A stretch of DNA of 64,000 bases from positions 29,209 to 93,208 of the forward strand of contig SHMT01000018.1 of NCBI GenBank assembly GCA_004282745.1, written 5' to 3'. Source of the stretch: Candidatus Scalindua sp. SCAELEC01. GTDB lineage: Bacteria; Planctomycetota; Brocadiia; Brocadiales; Scalinduaceae. Both the position numbers and the translations under genes were made by a program. Positions 8,505 to 17,574 of this stretch are shown one piece after another (positions within the stretch are counted from its first letter, which is position 1; each line of letters starts with the position of its first letter). The notes beneath the pieces are model-generated. The model ran no database searches. It had not been told where the DNA came from and saw only the letters and a program-made list of their open reading frames with translations.

Positions 8505-8651
8505 AGTGTTTGAACGAAAACTACCCATCTACTGCGTTGCTGCAATAATTTCGCAATCCTCAAGTATAATTGTACGTTCCGGTTGCGAAATTATTACGCG
8601 CCTTGTACCTAGGCACTTTTCATTCAAACACAGGGTTTTCGTTCAGACACT
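8505..8651 (+). mobile_element. Family A MITE-like element, full copy
   Basis: A 147-bp element beginning AGTGTTTGAACGAAAAC and ending with the inverted version GTTTTCGTTCAGACACT. It is flanked on both sides by AAAT (8501-8504 and 8652-8655), a 4-bp target duplication. Inside is a long imperfect palindrome centred on GTACAATTGTAC. It carries no ORF. Other copies are at 15137, 17386, 40857, 50278 and 62150, with fragments at 2021 and 52943. Confidence 0.9.
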
Positions 8652-8853
8652 AAATAGTACCAATAAAAAGCCCTTTATCAAGAAAATTGCTAAGAAACGA
8701 GAGTGCTACCAAACGATAAGAGTGAGAGAAACACATTGTACCTATTTTTTGATGGACATACCGTTGTCTCAAGGTACAATAAACTTTCATACATTTTGAA
8801 TTTCCCCCTATGCATTCTCTCTTTGATGCCAAGAGGAGGTTGATGCTCGATTA

Positions 8854-9468
8854 ATGCTCATTACGATACAGATTTTCATCGTGTTTTTTTTTGTATCGAT
8901 AGGTTACTTCCCGTTTACGATAAAGGCTTCATCTTTTGAAGTGGAAGAGAACGTAGAGAGACTGAAATCAACTAACCAATGCAGTGGGTGCAATCTTTTC
9001 TCTGCCAACTTGAGACTGGCTAACTTGGGCGGTGCCGACCTAGGCGGTGCGAATCTTTCCAATGCAATGCTGACTGGTGCAAATCTTAACAATGCTGAGC
9101 TGGCACATGCCTACATGTACGGTGCAGATCTGAGTAGAGCCAAACTCCTCGACGCAGACCTTACTTATGCCAATCTGGATAGCGCCTTCTTGATAGACGC
9201 CAATCTTAAAGATGCTTTACTCTCTTATACCAATTTGAGTAATGCGGACTTGAGTGGCGCCTCATTGAATAATGCAGATCTATCGAATGCCAATCTGAAT
9301 GGTGCTGATATGAGTGGCACAATGCTCGATGGCGTTAACCTGGAAAATGCACAGGTAAAGGATGCCTTTTTCCTGGGAGTCAAGGGCCTCACACAAAAGC
9401 AGATCGACGATCTGAAAATCCGTGATGCGATTGTTGAAACAGTTGACATAAAAATTGACAGTTCTTAA
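8854..9468 (+). CDS. Secreted pentapeptide-repeat protein
   Basis: A 204-aa protein with an N-terminal signal peptide (hydrophobic IQIFIVFFFVSIGYF, residues ~4-18), a short linker with CSGC, and about 27 consecutive A(D/N)LXX pentapeptides (residues ~48-170) such as GADLGGANLSNA. These fold into a right-handed quadrilateral beta-helix. A CxxC just before the repeats is seen in similar exported planctomycete and cyanobacterial proteins. The role is unknown; the location is probably periplasmic or surface. A strong GAGGAGGT Shine-Dalgarno (8833-8840) is followed by a three-codon ORF (ATG CTC GAT TAA, 8843-8854) whose stop overlaps this gene's ATG, a possible coupling leader. Confidence 0.85.
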   Translation: MLITIQIFIVFFFVSIGYFPFTIKASSFEVEENVERLKSTNQCSGCNLFSANLRLANLGGADLGGANLSNAMLTGANLNNAELAHAYMYGADLSRAKLLDADLTYANLDSAFLIDANLKDALLSYTNLSNADLSGASLNNADLSNANLNGADMSGTMLDGVNLENAQVKDAFFLGVKGLTQKQIDDLKIRDAIVETVDIKIDSS

Positions 9469-9525
9469 TATACTCGCTCAATTTTATCTCGGATTGTATC
9501 CGAAAACCATTATGAGAAGAGTATA
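9469..9525 (+). repeat. Family B repeat, second module
   Basis: A 57-bp palindromic unit running from TATACTCGCTC to AGAGTATA with internal TCGGATTGTATCCGA. It starts one base after the stop codon of the pentapeptide-repeat gene. It could act as a transcript-end hairpin there. Confidence 0.85.
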
Positions 9526-9605
9526 CCTATTTCCAAAATGATTCTTGGAATTTTGGGGAGTAGTTTGCTTGAAATTTATATTTTTGAATTTTTCTGGAGG
9601 ACTGC

Positions 9606-11228
9606 ATGAAAACAGAGAGTTTTCACAATGCCGATGAGTGTTGGGAGATCATACGCTCCGATATTAAGAAGAACGCCCCACTCCTCAAGGAGATTAAAAA
9701 GTTCGCCCTTGAAAGCAAAACACCTACTACGGTAGTCTTTGGTACTTCCGGCTGGAGAGGTGAAATTGGGACAGACTTTACCTTCAACAATGTCCGCATA
9801 ACCACTACTGCCATTATTGAAATGTTCAAGGAAGAAGATCCAAAATTGATGATGGCACTTGGGGTAAAAAATTTTGACGAGATAAAAGAACGTGGAGTTA
9901 TTGTTGGTCATGACAATAGATTTTTAGGACCTGAATTTGCCTCTACGGTAATGGGCCTACTTACGAACGTTGGTATCAAAGTTTACTATGCAGGCGAATC
10001 CATTACCCCTGAACTTTCCGCATCTATTGAGATGCTCCAAGCCGCTTGTTCAATCAATCTAACTCCTTCTCATAATCCATCTAATTATGCCGGTTTTAAA
10101 TTTAATCCATCTGACGGTGGGCCTGCTGATAAAGAGATTACGACAATAATCGAGAGAAACGCAAACCGATTGATGGCTGAAAACAGAATAATTGAAGAGA
10201 AGAAGCCTGAAGGTGTAAAAACAATTAATTCGATAGTGCTGTATGAGGGATTTATAAAAAAACGAGGTATTGTTGACCTTGAGAGGATCAGGTGTTTCAT
10301 AAAGGAGAAAGATTGCTTTATCTGTATCGACCATATACATGGTGCTACGAGAAAAAGACCAAACATACTTCTCGGAGAAAATTCCAAGATAGAGTATTTG
10401 AGGACCAATGATGATTATCTTTTTGGAGGTGTTCCCCCTGAACCTTCGGAAAAGAATATGAAGATCGTGATGGAAACATTGAGAAAGAAGAATAGCAGAC
10501 TGAAACTCGGCGTTATCATGGATCCTGATGGTGATAGGATACGGTTTACGGATGGCGAAGTTGACATCTCAATGAACCACTTTGGGGCTATGGCCTTGCA
10601 TTTTCTCTACACATATAAGAAGATCTCCGGTGTGCTGGTGAAATCTGTAGCTACCAGTAATTTTGGCAATGCTATCGCCGGGAGATTAGGTATTCCCATT
10701 AGAGAAACGGCTGTCGGGTTTAAAAATTTCAGACCGTATCTGCTGCAAGACGCGAAAGAGCGGGCAATAGTTGCCTATGAAGAGAGTGATGGTATATCGG
10801 GATATAATAATACGCTGGAAAAGGATGCGATGTTTGGACTTTTCCTTGCGATTGAGATGATGATGGTTACCGGAAAAAATCTCGGAGAGTATCTTCGCGA
10901 ACTCGAGGAAGAATTCGGGGTATTCTTCCCGGAGAGAGCTGCAGTAGAGGTAGATCGTTCCCTGGCGGGGAGCCTATTGTCCCAAAAATTGTCGGTACTA
11001 AAGGAAACCTTGTCGGTAGGAAATAAAATAAGTACCGGCAACGTAATCAAAGACTTGATAACGGTGGATGGTATCAAGGTTGTTCTCGACGATGACTCGT
11101 GGTTTTTGATTCGACCGTCAGGGACAGAACCCAAGGTGAGGTTTTATGTAGAAACGAGATCACCTGAGAACCTTGATAACATGATTACACTTGCCGATAC
11201 CCTAACAAAAAAAGCGCTTGATAAGTAA
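9606..11228 (+). CDS. Phosphoglucomutase/phosphomannomutase family protein
   Basis: An alpha-D-phosphohexomutase of ~540 aa that interconverts hexose 1- and 6-phosphates through a phosphoserine. All landmark motifs are present: N-terminal FGTSGWRGEIG, the phosphoserine loop TPSHNPSNYAGFKFNPSDGG (residues ~155), the metal loop DPDGDRIRF (~310), the sugar-recognition region AYEESDGISGYN (~395), and the phosphate-binding loop RPSGTEPKVRF near the end. A TGGAGG Shine-Dalgarno precedes the ATG. The substrate (glucose, mannose or glucosamine) is not resolved. It is probably monocistronic, following the family B repeat. Confidence 0.95.
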   Translation: MKTESFHNADECWEIIRSDIKKNAPLLKEIKKFALESKTPTTVVFGTSGWRGEIGTDFTFNNVRITTTAIIEMFKEEDPKLMMALGVKNFDEIKERGVIVGHDNRFLGPEFASTVMGLLTNVGIKVYYAGESITPELSASIEMLQAACSINLTPSHNPSNYAGFKFNPSDGGPADKEITTIIERNANRLMAENRIIEEKKPEGVKTINSIVLYEGFIKKRGIVDLERIRCFIKEKDCFICIDHIHGATRKRPNILLGENSKIEYLRTNDDYLFGGVPPEPSEKNMKIVMETLRKKNSRLKLGVIMDPDGDRIRFTDGEVDISMNHFGAMALHFLYTYKKISGVLVKSVATSNFGNAIAGRLGIPIRETAVGFKNFRPYLLQDAKERAIVAYEESDGISGYNNTLEKDAMFGLFLAIEMMMVTGKNLGEYLRELEEEFGVFFPERAAVEVDRSLAGSLLSQKLSVLKETLSVGNKISTGNVIKDLITVDGIKVVLDDDSWFLIRPSGTEPKVRFYVETRSPENLDNMITLADTLTKKALDK

Positions 11229-11440
11229 TTGTACCGCTCTGTATTTTTATTGAAACTTGATACTGAAATTATCACTATTCTGCTAGACCCTGGTGAAAAA
11301 TGAGTCAATATTGGTGGTAAATATTGACAAATTTTACATTGATTTACCTGATAAAGTTATTACAATGGCACATTGATTTTTTTTTTATCGTTAATAACTT
11401 AAACGTTTGGTGTAAAAAATGTTATCAAGGGAGCGATATC

Positions 11441-11809
11441 GTGCTAAATTTGAGTTTTTTCTTTTCCTCATTGAGCCACCAGATCTGGAGAAGATTTTAT
11501 CACTTTTTTAATAAAGAGAAGGTGACTATATCATTAAAAGAGAGAAGGGGTGATTGCAAAAGGTGTGGCCAGTGTTGTCAGGCTTCGATACGATGCCCAA
11601 AATTACTCTATGACGAAAATAATCTTGCTATGTGTATGATTCACGATCGCAGACCTGGCATGTGCAAAATTTACCCCTTTAATAGTAAAGATTTCTTTTC
11701 ACACATAAAGGACTCATGCGGTTTTTTTTATAACCCAGAGGCGGTAAAAAGTGTCCCCAGCACTATTTTGAGGATGAAAAATACCCAATCTGCCTACACC
11801 AGGCAATAA
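11441..11809 (+). CDS. YkgJ-type cysteine-cluster protein
   Basis: A ~122-aa protein of the CxxCxxCC family: CKRCGQCCQ with later cysteines RCPK, MCMIHDRRPGMCKIYPF and SCGFF, eight or so cysteines in all. The family is predicted to bind an Fe-S cluster or zinc; its function is unknown. The start is placed at the GTG at 11441 because a GGGAGCG Shine-Dalgarno sits about six bases upstream; the frame is open further back to 11324 but encodes a poor sequence. It is followed after ~160 bp by the M16 peptidase pair on the same strand. Confidence 0.75.
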   Translation: MLNLSFFFSSLSHQIWRRFYHFFNKEKVTISLKERRGDCKRCGQCCQASIRCPKLLYDENNLAMCMIHDRRPGMCKIYPFNSKDFFSHIKDSCGFFYNPEAVKSVPSTILRMKNTQSAYTRQ

Positions 11810-11967
11810 AATAAATCACCCCAGCAAGGAACCTTTTCACTCCATCAGTTGTTCCCTTAGAACGTGGGGGTGAGTTCACCGAGTATTTGAAAATTCCAAA
11901 TGTTAGGCCCCTTAATGAAATTACGGCTATTGTTGCCTTAATAATTGGACCAAGAGAGGAGTTTACG

Positions 11968-13476
11968 ATGATGTTTACGATAAGAAGATTATTGCTCATC
12001 CCCGTTATTATCTGTTTTTGCGCAACAAGCTATGCTCAAAAACTTCAGCTCGATGTACAGGAACATGTCCTTGAAAACGGGTTGAAAATTTTGATGTTGG
12101 AAAAACACGACGTGCCAATCGTTTCATTACGAGTTGTGTATAAGGTTGGATCGGCAAATGAACGACCCGGGATTACGGGTGCATCGCATCTATTTGAACA
12201 CATGATGTTTAAGGGAACAAAAATTTTTGGGACCAAAAATTATGAGGAGGAAAAACCTCTCTTGGTGAAAGAGGAAGAGCTCATTGTTACAATAGAAGCC
12301 GAGAAAACAAAAGGCATTAACAGCAACAAAGAGACGGTAGCGCTCTTAGAGAGTGAATTGCAAGATGTATGGAAGAGACAAAAGGAGTTACTGGTGAAAG
12401 ATGAAATGTGGTCCATATATCTGAAAAATGGCGCTACAGGCCTGAATGCATCCACAAGCTCTGATGGGACATTTTACTACTGCAACCTTCCTTCAAACAG
12501 GCTTGAATTGTGGGCCTTTATGGAATCAGACCGTATGCAAAATCTTGTTTTGAGAGAATTCTATTCAGAACGAGATGTTGTAATGGAAGAGAGGAGACTT
12601 CGTACCGATAATAGTCCCTTTGGCTTGTTATTCGAACAATTAAACGCAGCTGCGTTTACGGCTCATCCTTACGGTTGGCCGGTAATAGGCTGGATGTCAG
12701 ATTTAGAAAATATTAAAAAGAGTGCGGTTACACAATATTTCAGGCAATACTATTCACCTAACAATGCAGTTATTGTTGCTGTCGGCGACATCAATCCGGA
12801 TGAGATAATTGCTCTTGTTGAGAAACATTTTGGTGATATCCCACGTCAACCACCTTCTCCGAAAGTTACTACGGAGGAACCAACACAGATGGGAGAACGT
12901 CGTGTTTATGTAGAATTTGACGCTAATCCTGTGCTCTCCATAGCCTACCATAAACCGGCAATTGGACACCCGGATCAATATGTTTTTGACGTAATTGAGG
13001 CTATACTTTCAAGCGGAAGGACTTCAAGACTATACAAGAGCTTGATTGAAGATAAACAGATAGCCGTAATGGCTCATGCGTATGGAGGACCTTCTAAATA
13101 TGCTGACACCTTCCTCTTCTTAGGTACTCCGAGAAGTCCACATACCGCAGAGGAGGTGGAAGAGGCAATTTATGAAGAGTTGAACAAATTAAAAACCACC
13201 CCCGTAACCCAGCATGAGTTACTAAAAATTAAGAATCAACTTGAAGCTGATTTTGTACGGAGCCTTGAATCGGCTTCTGGATTGGCTAGCAAGATTGCCT
13301 CTTACGAGGCAATCTATGGATGGGGTTACATTAATACTTTAGTTGAAAATACGCTGTCTGTAACCCCTGAAGACATACTACGTGTCGCAAATAAATATTT
13401 CATAAAAACAAATCGAACTGTCGCTATCTTAGTGAAGAAGGAGAAAGGAAACACGAATGAAAACAAAGAGAGTTAA
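11968..13476 (+). CDS. M16 family zinc peptidase, catalytic subunit
   Basis: An exported insulinase-like metallopeptidase of ~502 aa. The signal peptide is MMFTIRRLLLIPVIICFC-like, with a cleavage site near SYAQ. The zinc motif HLFEH (HxxEH, residues ~77-81) is followed by the downstream glutamate region ERDVVMEERR. Between them is an insertion of ~90 residues rich in Lys/Glu (a coiled-coil-like stretch), longer than in minimal M16B proteins. The C-terminal M16 half (GRTSRLYKSLIEDK) follows. AGAGGAG lies just upstream of the start. Its stop overlaps the next M16 gene by 20 bp, as in the paired periplasmic M16 proteases where one subunit is catalytic and the partner binds substrate. Confidence 0.9.
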   Translation: MMFTIRRLLLIPVIICFCATSYAQKLQLDVQEHVLENGLKILMLEKHDVPIVSLRVVYKVGSANERPGITGASHLFEHMMFKGTKIFGTKNYEEEKPLLVKEEELIVTIEAEKTKGINSNKETVALLESELQDVWKRQKELLVKDEMWSIYLKNGATGLNASTSSDGTFYYCNLPSNRLELWAFMESDRMQNLVLREFYSERDVVMEERRLRTDNSPFGLLFEQLNAAAFTAHPYGWPVIGWMSDLENIKKSAVTQYFRQYYSPNNAVIVAVGDINPDEIIALVEKHFGDIPRQPPSPKVTTEEPTQMGERRVYVEFDANPVLSIAYHKPAIGHPDQYVFDVIEAILSSGRTSRLYKSLIEDKQIAVMAHAYGGPSKYADTFLFLGTPRSPHTAEEVEEAIYEELNKLKTTPVTQHELLKIKNQLEADFVRSLESASGLASKIASYEAIYGWGYINTLVENTLSVTPEDILRVANKYFIKTNRTVAILVKKEKGNTNENKES

Positions 13477-14995
13477 ACATTCACTATCTACTATTTTGCT
13501 TTTTTTGGCAATCCTTCTTTGCTCAATAACTGCTTTTATGCAATTTGATGCTGACATTGCATACGGTGATCATGGTGACCATTTAGGGAGAGTTCAAGAC
13601 CTGTCTCAGGGGATGAAGTCGTTAGAACCTCAGTCTGAAGGGGCTAAAATTATATCAAAATTCAAACATAAACCGATAGAATTCATCCCACCAAAACCAA
13701 AAAGAGTTGTTTTGGACAATGGTATGATTATGTATCTTCTTGAAGACCATGATTTGCCAATATTCAGAATTACCGCACAAATAAAGACGGGTGCTATTTA
13801 TGAACCCAAAGAAAAAATTGGACTTGCGAGCCTCGTTGGCACGGTAATGCGTAGAGGTGGAACAAAAACTCGGACCCCGGACCAGATAAATGAAGAGTTA
13901 GAATTTATTGCAGCATCTGTTGAAACATCAATTGGAAGGGAATCAGGTAGTGCTTCGCTGTCTACAATGAAAAAGGACATCGATAAAGGGTTGGACATCT
14001 TTGCCGACGTCCTCATGAACCCCGCCTTCCCCGAAGATATGATCAAGAAGGAGAAAGATGAGATATTAGAAAACATAAGACGTGAGAACGATAGACCACA
14101 GCAGATAGTTTTTCGAGAATTTAGAAAGTTAATTTATGATCCTAATCATCCTTATAGCAGGAAAACGGATGGAACTATTGATACGATAGAGAAGATATCC
14201 AGAGATGATATCGTTGCATTTCATAAGCGATACTTTCATCCAAATAATTTTATTCTGGGTATTTCAGGTGATTTTGATACCGATCTGATGATTGAGAAGG
14301 TGAAGCAGGTGTTTAGTAAATGGGAGAAATCTGATATAGATTTTCCTGTAGTCCCGCCTGTTGAAAAACAGTTCGAGAAATCTGTTAACTATGTCTACAA
14401 AGATATAAACCAGGCCCACGTAGTGGCAGGTCACCTAGGCATCAATCGACTAAACAGCGACTATTTTCCGATTAAGATTATGAATTTTATCCTAGGTAGT
14501 GGCGCTTTTATAGCGCGAATACCGAGTAAAGTCCGTTCTGACGAGGGATTGGCATATTCTGCATACAGTGACTTCTACACTGCGAAAGACCTTGGTTTTT
14601 TCTATGTTTCGTGCCAAACGAAGAGTGAATCAACCGCAAAAGCCATTACCCTGGCCTTGGATGAGGTAAAAAAAATCCGAGAGGAACTAGTCGATGATGA
14701 TGAATTGGAATTAGCGAAGGATACCTATATCAACCAGTTTATCTTTAACTTCACTTCGAGTGCCAGTATTGTTGGCCAGATGGTTGGAATTGAATATGAA
14801 GGGCTTCCACTCAACTACCTTGAAACCTACGTCGAAAAAATTAAAGCCGTAACCAAGGAAGATTTATTGCGTGTTGCAAAGAAGTATCTTCATCCAGACA
14901 AAATGAAATTGCTCGTCATCGGTGATATGGAGCAATTTGATAAACCTCTTACTGTATTTGGAAGCGTAAATACTATTGAACTAAAACAAGATTAA
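13457..14995 (+). CDS. M16 family protein lacking the zinc motif (partner subunit)
   Basis: A 512-aa paralogue of the preceding gene with an N-terminal export signal (hydrophobic TILLFLAILLCSITAFMQF). The M16 fold is recognisable in VLDNGMIMYLLEDHDLPI, GLASLVGTVMRRGGT, ENIRRENDRPQQIVFREF and FIARIPSKVRSDEGLAYS, but at the position of HxxEH it reads GLASLVGTVM, so it cannot bind zinc in the usual way. The RxxxGLAYS element used for substrate binding is retained (RSDEGLAYS). Family knowledge suggests a heterodimer with the catalytic subunit. The start overlaps the preceding gene (AGGAAACACGAATG), implying translational coupling. Confidence 0.9.
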   Translation: MKTKRVKHSLSTILLFLAILLCSITAFMQFDADIAYGDHGDHLGRVQDLSQGMKSLEPQSEGAKIISKFKHKPIEFIPPKPKRVVLDNGMIMYLLEDHDLPIFRITAQIKTGAIYEPKEKIGLASLVGTVMRRGGTKTRTPDQINEELEFIAASVETSIGRESGSASLSTMKKDIDKGLDIFADVLMNPAFPEDMIKKEKDEILENIRRENDRPQQIVFREFRKLIYDPNHPYSRKTDGTIDTIEKISRDDIVAFHKRYFHPNNFILGISGDFDTDLMIEKVKQVFSKWEKSDIDFPVVPPVEKQFEKSVNYVYKDINQAHVVAGHLGINRLNSDYFPIKIMNFILGSGAFIARIPSKVRSDEGLAYSAYSDFYTAKDLGFFYVSCQTKSESTAKAITLALDEVKKIREELVDDDELELAKDTYINQFIFNFTSSASIVGQMVGIEYEGLPLNYLETYVEKIKAVTKEDLLRVAKKYLHPDKMKLLVIGDMEQFDKPLTVFGSVNTIELKQD

Positions 14996-14996
14996 G

Positions 14997-15093
14997 GAAC
15001 CAGTTGCACAAATCCAAGACTGGTAATCTTCGCTGTTATATAGTAGCAACTACTACATCACATCGATCATGTATTGATTTGTGCAACTGGTTC
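14997..15093. repeat. Inverted repeat with 18-bp perfect arms
   Basis: Arms GAACCAGTTGCACAAATC (14997-15014) and its exact reverse complement (15076-15093) flank about 61 bp. The left arm starts one base after the stop codon of the M16 gene. No target duplication was seen and no T-tract follows. It may be a transcript-end structure or the remains of a small transposable element. Confidence 0.8.
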
Positions 15094-15136
15094 AATGACG
15101 ATGAAAGAGCGTTTTGTCTATCAACTGTTACTATTT

Positions 15137-15283
15137 AGTGTCTGAACGAAAACCCTGTGTTTGAATGAAAAGTGCCTAGGTACAAGGCGTGTAATAATTT
15201 CGTAACCGGAACGTACAATTGTACTTGAGGATTGCGAAATTATTGCAGCAACGCAGTAGATGGGTAGTTTTCGTTCAAACACT
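15137..15283 (-). mobile_element. Family A MITE-like element, full copy (inverted)
   Basis: A 147-bp copy in reverse orientation, AGTGTCTGAACGAAAACCC at the left and CAAACACT at the right, with the 4-bp duplication ATTT on both sides (15133-15136 and 15284-15287). Confidence 0.9.
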
Positions 15284-15497
15284 ATTTAGGCCCATTAGGG
15301 TTGCTCAGGCCCTTAAGAAGAGAGACCAACCGTCCTCCCCCCCGTTCCATCATTGTACGTAAGGATACTGTCTAAACTTAAGATCATAAGAAAACGATCA
15401 ATCTTTATTGTATAATTTGAATTTTTACAAATTTAATAATTGCTAATGATGGTTGTACCTCCTTATTCTGGATTTTAAAAGCAGTAGTAAATATATT

Positions 15498-16178
15498 ATG
15501 TCTACCCTTGAGGGAAAGAAAATCCTTATTACGGCTGGTTCTACCCGTGGATATATTGATTCTGTCCGCTTCATAACAAATATTTCGACGGGTAAACTCG
15601 GTTGTGAGATAGCGATGGAATCGATGGCTCATGGCGCTATTGTCACCTATGTATACGGCAAAGGCAGTTTGTTTCCATTGATTGAAGATTGCAATCATAT
15701 CAAAACGCAGCAACTCGAACTGATCGAGATTGAAACGAACAGAGAGTTGGAGAGCGCTATTCAAGTCACATTGAAGTGTCAGAATTTTGATGCTATTGTT
15801 CATGCAATGGCTGTCTCTGATTACATACCAGCGACAAGAATTCATCACAAAATTTCGTCTGATAAGGATGAATTGACAATAAGGTTTGTAAAAACAGCAA
15901 AGGTAATAGACATTGTTAGGAATATATGGCCGGAATCATACCTCGTTGGATTTAAGTTAGTGGTGCAGAAGAGAAAGGACGAAATGCTACAAATCGCATA
16001 CGATTTCTTAAAAAAATGTTCTGCGGATTTAATTATTGTAAATGATTCCAAAGAGATATCCGATACAGACCATATTGCATATTTTGTTGGTAAGAATAGG
16101 GAAATGACAAAGTGCTTTTACAGTAAAAAGGAGATAGCAAAAGGTCTTCTTCACCTATTGGAGCAACAGCTTACGTAA
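15498..16178 (+). CDS. CoaB-like phosphopantothenoylcysteine synthetase domain protein
   Basis: A ~226-aa stand-alone protein resembling the CoaB half of the bifunctional coenzyme A protein CoaBC: ILITAGSTRGYIDSVRFITN and STGKLGCEIA at the N-terminus, VHAMAVSDYIP in the middle, and a C-terminal VNDSKEI with an acidic loop. CoaB joins cysteine to 4'-phosphopantothenate. No CoaC flavoprotein domain is fused or adjacent. The usual signature lysine region (K-x-K-K) is only partly evident, so it could be a diverged paralogue. The start ATG at 15498 (MSTLEGKKIL) matches the domain start. Confidence 0.75.
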   Translation: MSTLEGKKILITAGSTRGYIDSVRFITNISTGKLGCEIAMESMAHGAIVTYVYGKGSLFPLIEDCNHIKTQQLELIEIETNRELESAIQVTLKCQNFDAIVHAMAVSDYIPATRIHHKISSDKDELTIRFVKTAKVIDIVRNIWPESYLVGFKLVVQKRKDEMLQIAYDFLKKCSADLIIVNDSKEISDTDHIAYFVGKNREMTKCFYSKKEIAKGLLHLLEQQLT

Positions 16179-16364
16179 ATCCTCTGTTAAATTTCATTTG
16201 ACTAGTTACCTGTTTAAAATATAATAAGGCTTTAAGATTTCGTTTGGTTGTTATGCAATGCATCAATTAGCTCATGCAACCAGTACAATTATTTTTTCTA
16301 CTAATTCCTGAGTTGATAGGTATTTGAGTTGTTAAACTTGGGCTTTCAAAGGATAAACCACTCT

Positions 16365-17387
16365 ATGGAATGGGATAAAGAAGCAAGCGCTAGGCTAGAA
16401 AAAGTACCTGTTTTTGTCAGAAAAATGGCGCGTAGCAAAATAGAAAAATTTGCTAGTGAGAGAGGCAAAACAACGGTGAGTGTTGCTGATGTTGAAGAGG
16501 TAAAAGCTGGTTTTATGGGAACGAAGGTTGATGGTGACACTGGCGATATTAGTAATGCCGATCCGGTTACCCCAGACTCTTTTGTCGATGATGATAAGTA
16601 TGAAATTCTTAAGAGATCTGGTGAATACGAGTTAGAAAATGGATATCCGGCAATGTACAACATTGAAGTGTGTCGAGGAGAAGAGGTCGATTGCCCCTTT
16701 TTAATAATAGGTGTTAAAGGGCTTTTACAGAAGATTAAAGATCGACTCAAGGAGGTAGGTTTTAGCAAACTTCTTATTAGTAAAATAGAAGGTAAGCTTC
16801 TCCCACATCACAGACTTAAGATTGCGTTAGCGAGTTGTCCAAATGCTTGTTCAAAACCTCAGATAAAGGATTTCGGCATTCACGTGAGAGCCAAGGTGAT
16901 TGTAGCGGAGGAGATTGCGTGCAATGGATGCAAGAGCTGCCTGAGGTCATGTAAAGAAAATGCGATAAAGATATCAGGATTGTCCAAACAACCGCACAAT
17001 ACTGTAATGGAGAGTGCGGTTCCTCCACCTGATGGTAATAGCCTGAAAGTTAAGATACATTACAAGCGTTGTCTCCACTGTGGACTCTGCGCAGAAGTGT
17101 GTCCAACCGGTTCGATAAAAAGGGATGAACCAAGTTTCCGTGTGATGATAGGTGGGAAGCTGGGAAGACATCCACGCTTTGCTGATGACCTTATTGAGTT
17201 TGCAAACGAGTCAGAAGTACTTAAGGCCCTTGACATATGTATAGATGCAATACTCACTGAAAAACAGGAAAAACGGTTTGGTACATTAGTAGAAAGATTG
17301 GGGATTGATGAGTTTAAGAGAAGGCTGGGAAATGAAGAGTACAATCCGCTCAGACACACCAACAAAAAAGAGATGATGTTTACTTAG
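16365..17387 (+). CDS. PCP_red/siroheme-type/ferredoxin multidomain protein
   Basis: About 340 aa with three parts. Residues 1-47 (DKEASARLEKVPVFVRKMAR) match the PCP_red domain found at the end of protochlorophyllide reductase subunit B and in stand-alone proteins. Residues ~105-180 resemble a half of the nitrite/sulfite reductase 4Fe-4S domain (HRLKIALASCPNACSKPQ), but with only one C-x3-C pair. Residues ~185-245 hold two ferredoxin clusters (CNGCKSCLRSC and CLHCGLCAEVCP). It is likely an electron-transfer or siroheme-associated oxidoreductase. It is followed directly by two siroheme-decarboxylase-type genes, suggesting a role in heme synthesis or siroheme chemistry. A family A repeat begins inside the stop codon. 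Confidence 0.75.
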   Translation: MEWDKEASARLEKVPVFVRKMARSKIEKFASERGKTTVSVADVEEVKAGFMGTKVDGDTGDISNADPVTPDSFVDDDKYEILKRSGEYELENGYPAMYNIEVCRGEEVDCPFLIIGVKGLLQKIKDRLKEVGFSKLLISKIEGKLLPHHRLKIALASCPNACSKPQIKDFGIHVRAKVIVAEEIACNGCKSCLRSCKENAIKISGLSKQPHNTVMESAVPPPDGNSLKVKIHYKRCLHCGLCAEVCPTGSIKRDEPSFRVMIGGKLGRHPRFADDLIEFANESEVLKALDICIDAILTEKQEKRFGTLVERLGIDEFKRRLGNEEYNPLRHTNKKEMMFT

Positions 17388-17535
17388 TGTTTGAACGAAA
17401 ACAACTACCCATCTCCTGCGTTGCTGTAAAAATCTCGTAATCCTCACATACTTGAGTACGTTCCGGTTACGAAATTTTCACGCGCCTTATATCTTTGCAG
17501 TTTTCGCTCAAAGACTGGGTTTTCGTTCATACACT
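17386..17535 (+). mobile_element. Family A MITE-like element inserted in a stop codon
   Basis: A 150-bp copy (one 3-bp expansion) flanked by the duplication ACTT (17382-17385 and 17536-17539). The stop TAG of the preceding gene is made of the last T of the duplication plus AG of the element. Removing the element restores TAA at the same codon. Confidence 0.9.
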
Positions 17536-17574
17536 ACTTAATCTAATTTTATTACAATTAAATACGAAAATAAA

